Assembly (NCBI RefSeq): GCF_000972845.2
Contig: NC_040021.1
Coordinates: 12,428,908 to 12,492,907 of the forward strand
Direction of reading: 5' to 3'
Source: Larimichthys crocea
Taxonomy: Eukaryota; Chordata; Actinopteri; Sciaenidae
Length of the DNA stretch: 64,000 bases
Of this stretch, positions 35,261 to 46,337 are shown one piece after another. Numbering within the stretch: position 1 is the first letter of the stretch; each line of letters starts with the position of its first letter. Made by a program: the position numbers and the translations under genes. The notes under the pieces were generated by a model, which worked only from the letters and a program-made list of their open reading frames with translations, did no database searches and was not told where the DNA came from.

Positions 35261-38200
35261 GGTTTGCTCAACACCCACGTGTATATTCAGAACACACAGG
35301 AAAGAGCTGGCGACACGCACAGCTGGATACATATAAATTGTAGACTGCATAAATAGGTGCTTAAACACACACACATACATGAAGCCACGGGCTGTGACAC
35401 ACACAAACACAAAGCTCATTTTAAGGAATACATGCTGGAACATTCACTCGTACTGCTGTAACTCCAACATGCATCAACATGTGCATGTATAGCCTTATCC
35501 CGCCGAAAACACCGTGTAGGCTCCTGTCATATGGTTTGGATACCAATGGGTGGGTGTGAGAAAAAACAGAAATACCAGATGGCAACTATGCGTGTTTGTG
35601 TGTGTCTGTGTTTGTGTAAATGTGTATCTGACTTTGAAATGTAAATGGTGCCAGTGGATGAGCTGCCGGGTACATTGACAAAGCGCATGGCGGGAGAAGT
35701 GTGCCCGATGTTACTGTGTGCAATGAGCTACTTAAGTGGGTCTCAGTACACGCAGACAAGTGTTTGCAGCTGGTAAATACACAGGTGGCTTTAGATTAAA
35801 GTAGTAGTAGTAGTAGAGTATTATAAACAGCCAATGGCACCAACGGCAAAGTGGCATTTTTTTCCCCCTGATGAGTGCTGTATCCTACATGGAGTCACAG
35901 ATTGCATGGCATTGCATTTGTTGTTTGACTTTTGCAAGTGGCTGGATGTATTTTTCCATGTATGTGAATCACAGGGCCGTGGCTTCAGCTCCATATGAGC
36001 CGAGGGGATTGAAACATCCAGCTCTGTATTACTGGAAGGATTGAATCATCTGACATACATCAGTGCAGGGACTGAAATATCTAATCTCAGTTGTGTTAGG
36101 TGGAGCGGTGAGCCCAACTTGCTATCACACAAACAGGTGCAGTGGGAGCAGAAAAAAAGAGGCTGTAACCAAAAGACAATTCTGCCTTCAAAAACATTTA
36201 TGAATGTACACTCCTAGCTTGCTTTGCCAGATACATTTTGGAAGAAATGTTAATGCTACTTCAAGCCTGTGTTGTTTTTTAATTTGGATTATGGATTAGG
36301 TACTTTAATACTGGAGACTAGGGTTTGTGTTCAGTGTCTTGTTAGGTTCAATCAAGGGCATATCCATGGTATAGACAATTTGCACATTTAAAGCATAGTT
36401 TAATCATTTATGTGAATTTACACATAAAAGTATATGAATGAAATCATAGACCATCATGTAAAATTTTGATTTTAATTACAACTTCAGAAGTATGTTTATG
36501 TGCTCCAGTAAGTCGCATTATAGTTCTCACCACAATTTCTTACCTGATCATCTATGTCCACTGCTTTTAGCATGTCTCTCCCTGTGACGAGATATCACTG
36601 TTTTACCAGAAAAACAGTGACTGACCTTGGTGACCACATTTAATTTAAATATTCTGCTTTTATGACTTTTACCAGTTTTATTTACTGCACTGTTTTTATT
36701 ACTGCATATTTACAAGCGAATAGGAACCCAGGGATCTGGAGAAAAAAGAGTCACAGAGAAGCACTTCTGCTCCTTCCTGCACAACTCGCTACACCAACTG
36801 ACTGCCTCCACACGGCACAAGGGGAAGGTGGAGACCCCAGTACTCTGAGCAGCATGTCTGGAAATTAATTCCAATATATTGATATTTGATATTTTTTAAT
36901 ATAGTCCCCCCTGCCAGCAGCCATATCGTACCTCTGTCTACTTAGATAACAGTCAAGCTATCATCTCCAGACAAATAAAATGTATTTTAGGTGACAGTAT
37001 GATTTGATCATGAATTTCAAGGTTTGTTCAAAAGTTCCTCTCCCAGATGTAAAATTACAGGAACTTTTTGTGTTTTGGCAGTGTACAGTATTATTTTTTG
37101 GAAATCCTTTCACAAAATCGACAATGCTCAATGCCATGCTCCATTTTATCAAGTAAAATACATGAATAATAAAAAGCATAAGAATCTTATTTTAAAGGGT
37201 AAATAATTGGTAATGGTGTACACAAAATCTTGAGTAGTTACCAAATAACAAATCTGGAATAAAATGGAAACTAACTGCTCAGCAATGAACAGCCATGTCG
37301 TGGTCCCTGGGCAGCAATATATAAAAATGACAAGTTAATTTAGAACAACAATACAAACCAGAAGGAACACATATGAAGTGATTATGAAGGGAAAAAAAAG
37401 AAATATTTACAGGTGGTGGTGTAATAAAAGAGCTCAAAACTATGAATATGTATTACATCTCATAGCGAATCCTTCATTTAAGGGGATATACAAGGCAGAG
37501 AGGGATAAGTGTCCATGTTTCATGTCACAGTCAAGCAGAATTTGTTCATTTACATACAGCATGCTCTTAGATGAATAATGGAATGTAGCAGATGCCCTGA
37601 AGGAAATGAATGTTTAATGTTTGCTGTATCTTATTAATTCTCCCTTTTGCTGAGCACACTTGACTTGCCTGGGCCATGCTGAGTGAAACAAGAAGAAAAA
37701 AATAATAAAACTGAGAACAAACATCTTTATCTGTTGCCGCTATCTTGTAACTAACATAACATCTCAGTATCCATAATAGGCACTTAAAGTTTCTAAGATG
37801 TCCTCTGTGCATAGAGCAATGGTGTCAACCACTGCGTCTCTCGTTAGGCTGCTGTGTGTCCTGGATAATTCCCTTAGATGTGTGGTTGGATCGATACCCT
37901 CAGATGGAGTGGTTGCACCCTGTCACTGAGAATCATCAGAAATCTATCAGTTCACACATCACATGCTGACAAACAAATTCATATTTCCGCTGACTTTTGC
38001 TGGATGACCTTCATTGATGTTCAAATAACCACTAAAGTAGCTCTCACAGCATGCCACTGTACCGTAAATACCCTTAAAGGCTTTCTGTACTTTTGATGAA
38101 AGTTGCATTTTGGTAGGGTTTCAGAGAAAATGTTGTGCCTCTGCTGTCACATTTGTTGTCTGCCAACCGTGCCATCTGGAAGACCAAGAAAAATACTGAC

Positions 38201-38701
38201 TGTCTGCGGGTAGTATAAGGGGGAAGAAAAAATACAGTAGCAAGATATGCAGACTGTGTGTCCAGAGATGATGCAGGGGATAACATTCTTCTCAGGGACT
38301 CTTGCTGGCCTGAGATACACTCCAGCATCTTATCTTTTCTGCTGCAGTCTGGAATTAGTTTCACAGCGCAATAAAACTCAATTTTACTGCAACGGTTACA
38401 GAGCTTTACAAGTCATTAAGTCTCATATTCGACCTTAAAATCTTCCCTTTTTTTCGCTCCAATACTGGAATCAGATAGTTATTCATGTTTCTATTGTAGC
38501 TGCTCAACTTTAAGGAAATATCTCAACAAAGCAGGGGACAGGCAATTCCCTTTACTGGTATCGTGATTTTAAAAAATGACACTTGACACAAAAATCGATG
38601 CCTCAAAGTTAATTTGCATTATGCTCGGCTGAAATTAACTTAACCTATTGCCAGCATATTTTTTCCATATTAGAAAAAAACAAAATGAATATTTTTTAGA
38701 T
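35261..38701. other. non-coding, nothing recognised
   Basis: A (GTA) trinucleotide run lies at 35801-35816, and short TG-rich stretches lie near 35590-35625. No coding frame with a domain and no repeat family that I recognise in about 3.4 kb. Confidence 0.55.
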
Positions 38702-39140
38702 CAGGGGTGCCAAACTCAAATCACCCAGTGGGCCGTAATTGAAGAGTGGGACTGCGTCACAGGCTGGGAGGGGGGACCATCATAGTATGGACATGTTAGC
38801 TCCACAAACAAGGCACACAAATTTACCTCCTATGTCGGTACCCCTGTGTGCCTTGTCAGTAGCTTCCCACCTGCTTAGAAAGTCCCTGTTCTCAATCTCA
38901 AAGCCAACTGTTCATGATTAGTCTGTCAATAAACAACTAAAGCAGCGAGGGGAGGGGTGGTGCACAGGTCTTGACCAATGACAGTGTCTTGACCTGTGTG
39001 GCGGCTGTTGCAGTGCATTGTGGGATTTGAAGTATGAGCAGTGGGAGTGCCATTTACCCATTAATAGTAGACATATGAAATTATCTTGCAAGGCCGTATG
39101 AAATTATCTCGTGGGCCGAATCTTGAGCTTGACATGTCTG
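38702..39140. mobile_element. hAT-type MITE (439 bp)
   Basis: The left end reads caggggtgccaaactcaaat and a little later gtgggcc. The right end read inward is cagacatgtcaagctcaaga followed by ttcggcccac. The ends are therefore imperfect inverted repeats of a Charlie-like hAT type. The 8 bp next to each end are ttttagat and ttcttgat, matching at 6 of 8 positions, which fits a decayed target duplication. Nothing inside looks like a transposase; the 60-codon frame at 38739-38921 is accidental. Confidence 0.7.
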
Positions 39141-39955
39141 TTCTTGATCAAATGACTTGATAATATAGATGTTTTATAATGTAGGGAACATATTGTATTC
39201 AGTATATTCCAGTCTTCTCTTTCTACTGTAAAGAAAAAATGCTTGTGCAGAGTATATTTGATGTATAACGAGATGTAGCTGCTGGGAAAAGATCCCTTCG
39301 ATGTACTCTCATCTTTCTGTTTGGGGTCACTGAATATGATTCATGTATTAGTATTGATTTTGCGATAAATCTGAAAAACATCCATATAGCCTACTCTCTG
39401 GGACTGCACTGTGGCAGAGAAAAAAAAATTAAAAGAGAAATTACCATGCCTAATTTTTTTTTCTTTTCTATGTTGCTTCAAACACACACGGTAAATGTTT
39501 TTGACCTAATAAACTGAAACAGAATTGATATTCAACCCCACCATCCTTCCTTTTCACTGCTCCTAAATAGGTTACCTCTCAGGCATTCAGACACAGGGGA
39601 ACACTGACTTCCCCATGAGTGTTTCCTCCTCGCAACTTCACTGCATCTGCAAAGAGATCAGTGTCTGTAAGAGAGAAAGTAAAAGAGGGGGTGGAGGGGA
39701 GACTGGAAGGGGTATTGTCTAGAAGTAGGTCAAAATGGCCGTAGCTGCAACTGTTTTTGGCTGGAGACAAGGAGAGGGGGATGGACCAAGGGATGGAGAG
39801 AATTCAGGTTTTGGACTTTGGAAGGAGAGGGAGATGTGAAATGACAGAAATGGGACTCCAGGAAAAGATGTTAACAGTTATGGTACACCTGTGGCCACTG
39901 ATGGAGTAAGAGCGAGGCATAAAGAGAAATAAAGTAAGGGAGGCAGTCATCCCAC
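39141..39955. other. non-coding, nothing recognised
   Basis: AT-rich, turning purine-rich (gaggggga-type text) from about 39650 as the GA microsatellite is approached. Confidence 0.55.

Positions 39956-40034
<79 letters not shown>
39956..40034 (+). repeat. (GA)n microsatellite
   Basis: A GA tract of about 79 bp with one C interruption near 39980. Its minus-strand frame gives a Ser-Leu repeat. Confidence 0.97.
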
Positions 40035-40037
<3 letters not shown>

Positions 40038-40334
40038 GACCATTCAAAGGATTAGATGTATTTCAATACATTTCCTGCTTCTCATTTTCAATTCAGCAAA
40101 ATCTTTAGCTGATATAAGCCGTTTCCTTCTGTTTTGTGTTTTCTGTATCTTCAGAGAAACTGTTGACGGAGACAGAGGTCCCTCAAACTAAGGCCATACT
40201 TTTTCCTTCTCACAAAAACCTCCTCTAAAGCCATCCTGCTGCTGTGTCTCGAGATAAGAGCCAGCTCAGAACATTCTGAATAATAATACTATGAGTGTAT
40301 ACAGCATGCATACATGCAGCTCTGTCTGTGTTGG

Positions 40335-40465
40335 TGGTAACCAAGTACATTTACTCGAGTACAGAATGCACAATTTGGAGATTCTTGGACTTTACTGGAT
40401 AATTTTTGTATCTGCTACTTCTTTTACTTCACTGCATTTCAGATAAAACTGTTTTATGTTCTACT
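40335..40465 (+). mobile_element. family C MITE-like repeat, left half
   Basis: It contains ggtaaccaagtacatttact, cgagtacagaatgc, tcttggactttactgg and cttcactgcatttcaga. I recall these as the left half of a teleost repeat whose right half is present at 13060-13235. The outermost TIR is not clear. Confidence 0.55.
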
Positions 40466-40974
40466 TTGATGCATCTTGATTCTTTCTAGAGTGATTCTTT
40501 CTTGATGCATACAAGTTAATGATAGGAATAATATGGAATTTTAAAAGTAAAATTATGATATTAAGATTGTCTGACACAACTTAACAGAACTACAAATATG
40601 GCTGCTGTACAAGCACATGAGGTATGTTCTCTCTTGCACATGCGCATGGGGTGCATGTGCATCCTGTTTGCTACGTTCATGTGAAAATGGCTGAACTGAA
40701 GACAATTCGACGGATGTTCCAGTTACCGAGCTACACTGTAAACTGTCGACTGTCTGAATGCGTCTATGATTGTCTTTTAAAAACAGGACACACAAAAAAA
40801 ACAAATGAGGTGTTTTTTTTGACATTGTAACATTAATAGAAAAAACTAAACATGCATTTACAAGGACAGCTACTTATTTTTATGTTTCCAACAGCTGTCA
40901 TTACTACAACAACTACAAACGCATTCAGCTGACGGTCGCCAGTTAACAGGGTTACTCGTCCAAGCAAAATCGTC
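40466..40974. other. non-coding, nothing recognised
   Basis: No repeat or coding frame supported. Frames of 68 and 90 codons overlap on opposite strands. Confidence 0.5.
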
Positions 40975-41248
40975 AAGAATTGAATATAATAGTAATAATA
41001 GTATGTTTTCATTAGCGTATAATAATGTTGTGTTCTTGTTGTCTTAAAATGAGCTCTCTATATCTATGAGAGTGGCCCCAGAACAGACAAAACACTGATC
41101 TAAATATGACCTTTTGCTTTTTATGTGAATTTTGCAGCCAGAGTTTTTTCCTAAATGCTTGAAAGGAGAGGGTGAGGCTTAGGAGAGTATTCATTTGGTT
41201 GTAATCTGCAACTTCACTGCCACTAAATCCTACACACTGGACCTTTAA
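40975..41248 (+). mobile_element. MITE-like repeat, family F, lacking left end
   Basis: It starts with gtatgttttcattagcgtat, carries agtggccccagaacagacaa near the middle, and ends in aaatcctacacactggacct then ttaa. The right end is the inverse of the left end preserved at 1045. Between them lies ttggttgtaatctgcaactt, typical of the teleost family as I recall it. The 141-codon minus-strand frame through the region is not a gene. Confidence 0.7.
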
Positions 41249-41869
41249 TGTTGTACTTTGTAAGTTTTTGATGTTTTTAGTGGGCTCCTTGTCTCTGATT
41301 TCAGACATTAATGAGTTGTTCCACCAAAGAGATTTTTTCACTCTAAAATAGGACCAAAGAGGTAAAATTCTCCAATATTTTACACAGAAAGCAATTTGTG
41401 AAGTAGAAGTTGTTTTTCCTCTTCTTTCCTGATCCATTAATCATTTTACAACCCTTCAGATTTACCTTGCGATTAATATAAAAGTAGTTGCACCTTGACC
41501 AGCTACAACAGTAAATACTACTTACACATTGTTACATCAGTATTAAAAATCTAATAATGTCATATACAAGTATAAAAATATGTCAATCACAGGGGCCATT
41601 TTACTGCAGGACATTTTGCTGCTATTATGTTCTTGTTCAGCAGCAGTAGCCAGCTAGAGGTTATTTATAATTGTCTGTATTTTTACAATAACAGTATATC
41701 AAATGACAATGTGAAAGGGGTCGTTCATAGTGTTGAACCTACGAAGAATTATCACCTGAATCTGCAATACTCTGCGGCTTTATTGCAAGTTTTAGCACAG
41801 GGCTGCTTCTAAAAGCAGCCTCCTGCTCAGCACCAAACAGCAGACAGACCTAATTATATGCTGCCAATG
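41249..41869. other. non-coding, nothing recognised
   Basis: AT-rich sequence. The last 250 bp may be an outer part of the family-E repeat that follows, but I cannot place a border. Confidence 0.45.
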
Positions 41870-42125
41870 AGACACAGTTTGTGACTAGCTGGTGAACATA
41901 GTGGAGCATTTAACAGCTAAAGTACCAGATATTTCCCACAAGGTCAGGAGTTAGTAGAGACAAAAAAGAGAACAGGGAGGAAGTAAATATTAAAATTACA
42001 TTCACCAGGTTGCTAAAAACATGAATGTATATGCTGGGTGTCTAAATAAGCAGATGTTTGCTAAATGTTTGCCTTATAAACTTCAACATATATTCATGTT
42101 ATGTTCACCATATGTTTTCATTATC
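41870..42125 (+). repeat. dispersed repeat family E, copy 1
   Basis: It contains tagctggtgaacatagtgga, gctaaagtaccagatatttc, aggagttagtagagac and tacattcaccaggttg in order. The same blocks, more diverged, occur at 62740-63012. I recall the family from perciform genomes. It is not coding. Confidence 0.6.
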
Positions 42126-42209
42126 CCTAAATGGCCAAATCAGTTATTGCAGGATTAGGTAGGATTTGGACTGCAGGAGGTGTTTTTAGATTATCCTATG
42201 GGAGAAGTA
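42126..42209. other. AT-rich spacer
   Basis: No feature visible between two repeat fragments. Confidence 0.5.
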
Positions 42210-42270
42210 CAGATCTTTTACTTAAGTTTGGTACTTAAGTAAAATATCTGTACTTTCCATTGCTGTCTGT
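42210..42270 (+). mobile_element. family C MITE-like repeat, end fragment
   Basis: The text cagatcttttacttaagt, ggtacttaagtaaaatatct and gtactttccattgctg resembles the right end of the family-C repeat, including a decayed TIR. It is very short. Confidence 0.4.
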
Positions 42271-42860
42271 GTGCATGAGCATTCTGGGAGACATATAAGA
42301 CACTGAGAGGTCACATTTTCTCCACAGAGAGAATTGCAGCATGCAGAGAGCGGTAGCTGCAGCCTTACATATTCAAGAACAAAGAACAGAAAAGCCAACA
42401 CAAGAAAAAAAAAAAAAAAACTCTTTCAAGTTGAGAACAAGCTGCACCACTTCAAGATATAAAAACCCACAGAAATTCAGCTTTGATGCAGTAAATCTAA
42501 TCTGCCTTCAATATCAACCTTCCTTTGAGAAACTCTGGTGTAGAATATGTGTCACAAATACTTTTCCTTTACTTGAGCTAAACTTAATGTTCATGCAAAC
42601 TGCCTCAAGGAGACACCATTATGGGCTTGAGGGGCCATTTGTGTGGGCCGAAGTAGTCATGCTCCCTTTTTGCTCCCTGGGTTTGAACAGACAGACACAC
42701 ACTTACTACTCAAATCCTGATTAGTGGAGAGTTCTCCAGGCACAATGGCATGGTGGGATAATACATACTGTACTGTCCACAAGACCCATTCTAAATTAAA
42801 ATTATTTCAAATTAGGGAGTGATTGTTTTTCAGTAGATGCAATCAGTCTGTGTGTGCACG
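42271..42860. other. non-coding, with poly-A tract
   Basis: A poly-A tract of about 18 bp lies at 42403-42420. A 127-codon plus-strand frame at 42341-42724 crosses it as a lysine run and shows no domain. Confidence 0.5.
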
Positions 42861-42907
42861 TGCATGCATGCATGTGTGTGTGTGCGTGTGTGTGTGTGTG
42901 CGTGTGT
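42861..42907 (+). repeat. (GT)n microsatellite, interrupted
   Basis: Short GT runs broken by GCGT and GCAT units over about 45 bp. Confidence 0.9.
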
Positions 42908-43379
42908 CTGAATTACCGGCTACAATCATCCTAATCAAGTCATAGCAAAGTGCATTGGGACCTTGGTTGCACTGACAGGCACCCTGATTACTGTGAGTGT
43001 GTTTCACTGCAATATAAAGGGTTATTTAACATGTGACACATGACTCATGAGAATGGACAAGCTACTTCTCACACACATTCACACCCACATGCAGCCACTC
43101 TTGCCCGTTTTTCCCATTCCAACTCGGATATTGCACTGCTTTACAGCTTTATACTATAACTACAATATGGTGCCATTGCCTCCACTAATCTGCAGCTGCT
43201 TAACCAAACACACACATACACGCTCAATCTCATACTTTATATAGGGCCTTGTCTATATTGGGGGGAAACAGAAAAAGGTGCAATCTCAGCAAATCCTGCA
43301 GTAAGAACAACAGCTTGAAGAGAATGTGTGTTTCTGTCTATCTGCATCAATGATAGTATAAAGAATGGACAGAGCCTGA
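42908..43379. other. non-coding, nothing recognised
   Basis: A few short CA stretches. No gene or repeat family recognised. Confidence 0.5.
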
Positions 43380-43705
43380 GTGAACCTGAGGGTTTCCGAA
43401 ACACTGTTTTGAAGCTGAAAATATGTGACACTGGCTGCCGCCATGTTGGATGTACTGCTTCTTCCACCTCCAGGTTAATCTAAATATCGGCAAAGACGTG
43501 CGAGGCGAATGAGGCGGGCCAAATGACGCCAAATGAAATAAGCTATCTGTAACAGCACGTACCTGTCAATCAAGCGGTCACACTGTTAATTATGTATAAC
43601 TTTAAGCCTTTATATCACTTGTAAGGGTGAGTTAAAAAAAGATTCACCCCCTTACAATTGTCATGGACAGAGAAATTAGCTACAGAGACCAAAACCGTCA
43701 CCAGA
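43380..43705 (-). repeat. dispersed repeat family A, copy 5
   Basis: It holds acctgtcaatcaagcggtca, taactttaagcctttatatc and agctacagagaccaaaac in the same order as copy 2. The preceding part (ggctgccgccatgttgga, ttaatctaaatatcgg) extends the family further outward than the other copies. Two small minus-strand frames across it are incidental. Confidence 0.6.
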
Positions 43706-44083
43706 GGTTACCGCTTGATCGCACACCTGTTTATCGATCTTACAGCCTGTCTGTCTGCTTATGTCTGTTGTTGTATTCTTCTTTCCACTCCATCCTCTTT
43801 TCTTCCTAAAACTCCTTGCCGTAAAGTGTTTACTAGGTTTAAGATGCATCAGATGTTTTCACTGTGTGTGTATGCATACTAAAAGGCTGTGTCTCCCATG
43901 TGATATGTTATGTGAACGGGTTAAAAAGAGGACATCTGAATATAAGATTGGTCTCCCATTGCAAACACAGTTGCAGACAAACACAGACACACAGACATAG
44001 TTCAGACTTTGAATTCCCCAAAGCTGGGACGTGTCATTTCTTATATGTCTGAGTGACTAGAGGGTGCAGGGAGGACAAAAACG
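43706..44083. other. non-coding, nothing recognised
   Basis: No supported gene. Three overlapping plus-strand frames lack motifs. Confidence 0.5.
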
Positions 44084-44167
44084 AGAAGAGAAGAGAAGAG
44101 AAGAGAAGAGAAGAGAAGAGAAGAGAAGAGAAGAGAAGAGAAGAGAAGAGAAGAGAAGAGAAGAGAA
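44084..44167 (+). repeat. (AAGAG)n pentanucleotide satellite
   Basis: About 16-17 perfect head-to-tail copies of the 5-bp unit over 84 bp. The near absence of interruptions points to recent expansion. Confidence 0.98.
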
Positions 44168-44339
44168 GTGACAGACAGGATTTGTCTTCTGGCCTTAAAA
44201 AACAGAGAGAGAGGGAGCGAGAGTAGAGCAGAGAGATGGAGACGGTAGACTCTAAGTTGTAGCTAATTAAGGCTCTCTAATGAAAAAGAAAAAAAAAGAA
44301 AAGCCCTGGACATAGCACTGAGGAAGATGTTATTAAATC

Positions 44340-44475
44340 ATAGCCAGCGGTGAGGGAGAGCATAAAAACATTAGTGCGCACATTCAAAGCACCACCCAGG
44401 GCCTATTGGCTGGAATTAGATTTAAAAAGTAACTAATATGAAAAATTAATTAGGGCTCTTGCATCGTTAGGGGGG
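44340..44475. promoter_or_regulatory. candidate conserved non-coding block, TAAT-rich
   Basis: It contains gcctattggctggaattaga with an inverted CCAAT box, then gtaactaatatg and aaaattaattagggctcttg. Several TAAT/ATTA cores lie within 60 bp in otherwise unrepetitive sequence. TAAT clusters can bind homeodomain proteins, but they are also common in AT-rich DNA, so this is a weak call. Confidence 0.2.
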
Positions 44476-46337
44476 TATCTCTCTCTGTCTTCTTGAAAAA
44501 GAAAACCAGAAGCAAACCTCCAGGTCACCCAGCTGACAAGTAGACAGCACACACATATAAACCAGCTTTATTTCTAAATGTAATACCTCTAACCTCTCTA
44601 AAACGGGCGTACAAATTTAGGAGTGCTAACCAGTGCAACACCTGAGCAGTCTGAAACATTCACATATCACATCTGCGGTCTAGTTTAAAGTTATGATCCT
44701 TCATAATTTCAGGCAATTGAACCCCATTTTTGATATGTTTGTCATTCAAATTTCATTGTTTGTGGCGGAGTCCGCCATTCCTGCTCTGGAATCAGACTAC
44801 CTCCACACACACAGGAGATTCACAGGAATTAAGGCATGAATGTAATGCAGCATACTGTGTAATTGTATCTCATTGCCTTCAGCCTCAGTGTTTACTGTTC
44901 AGGTCACAGGGTCATTTCTCACAGAAGCCAGTTGCCCCTGAGCTTTACTCAGAATCGGTGCCTGCTAACTTGAATTCCACTTATGATGAACGCATTAAAA
45001 GCCCCACAATGTAGAAATCAAAACAGAATCTAAATTATTATTCAGCTGATGTTTTATGTATCCAATTCAAAGTTCACAGGGGAACAGTCAAATAAAAAAA
45101 TTTTCACCCACATTTGCTTGTTGTTGGTTCTTCGGTCACCTCCATTAATTTTTGTTTAACGGGGCTCCAACAGCAAAACTGTACAGGAGAAGATCTCTCT
45201 TTGTTTTGAGCTATTCTGGATTGTAATAGAGTGAAGAAATACTTTATATCCACTGACAAATACAAGCTTTCTTTTACCTCCATTCAGTGGTAAAATCAGT
45301 GGATCAAAGCGTTAAGGTAGATGTAGAAACACAGGACGGTCTTTCGGTTGACCATGGAGAAACAGAAATGATTAGGTGAAAGTCAAATCGGACAGAGTAT
45401 ATTTAATTATTTAATACATGAGCAGCTCATAATTTATTGATTGTTTTATGAGGGAAGAGCAAAGGAAAATCATAGCTTTGAAAAAAATCACATGACCTAC
45501 ATTTATACTTACTGGTATCGACTAGACTAAAGGCTAAATACTTTCTACAGACATTTTAACTGTAAAGATACTCCATATGCTGCATATGAATACATTCTCA
45601 TAGCTTTCACAGTTTGAGGCCATCTTTGCAAAAGTAACACCCTTATTAGTAAAATAATATTTCTCCCATGTTCTTTTTTAAGATATAACCACAGAGGCTT
45701 GTGAGTCAATAGGTGTCAAAGTCGCCTCTCGGAGTAAAAAGAGCAGACGTTGGATCCGTGAGTGCTCACCATAAGGAGAACAAAAGAACAAAGCATAGTA
45801 GCGAATAATAGCTTTCTATTGTGTTTGGAAAAAGGAGAAAAAAGAAGTCTCTCCTCTCCCTCTCTCATGTACTGGTCTTAGTGCCACAGAGGCGGATGAT
45901 CCAAAGAGCTGCTCTGGTATGCCGGGATAAGCCGTGCCACTCGGATCTGTCACCATAACTCCAGAGGGGACTAGTGGAGGTGGGGGTAGTCAGAAGACTG
46001 AGCGAGCGAGAGACAGAGCAGCAGGGAGAGGCCAAAGGAAAGAGGGAGCAATAAAGACAGGCCTAACACTTATCAAATATCACACCATTCCTGACCCACA
46101 CGCCTGCTCACACCATCACACACACTGATTACTTGTTGATGATTTATTCCCAGTAGGTGCTCAGGGTGTTATTCTTGATAGTATGAAAATGGAAAACCTG
46201 CATTTGTCTTTCCCATTTTCTCTCTTTTCATAAAATACATTCATTTTTTTTTTTACTCTGGGTGTATATCTCGCCACTGGCATGCTAATTGAATAACCCA
46301 AGCCTAGATGCCAGGCATGCTTCTGTGTTTTAAAATA
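44476..46337. other. non-coding, nothing recognised
   Basis: AT-rich, with no repeat family recognised. A poly-T run lies near 46242-46253. The 94-codon plus-strand frame at 44730-45014 has no domain. Confidence 0.5.

Noticed and set aside
41012..41437. 141-codon minus-strand frame
   Set aside because: Half of it lies in the family-F MITE and no protein motif is visible.
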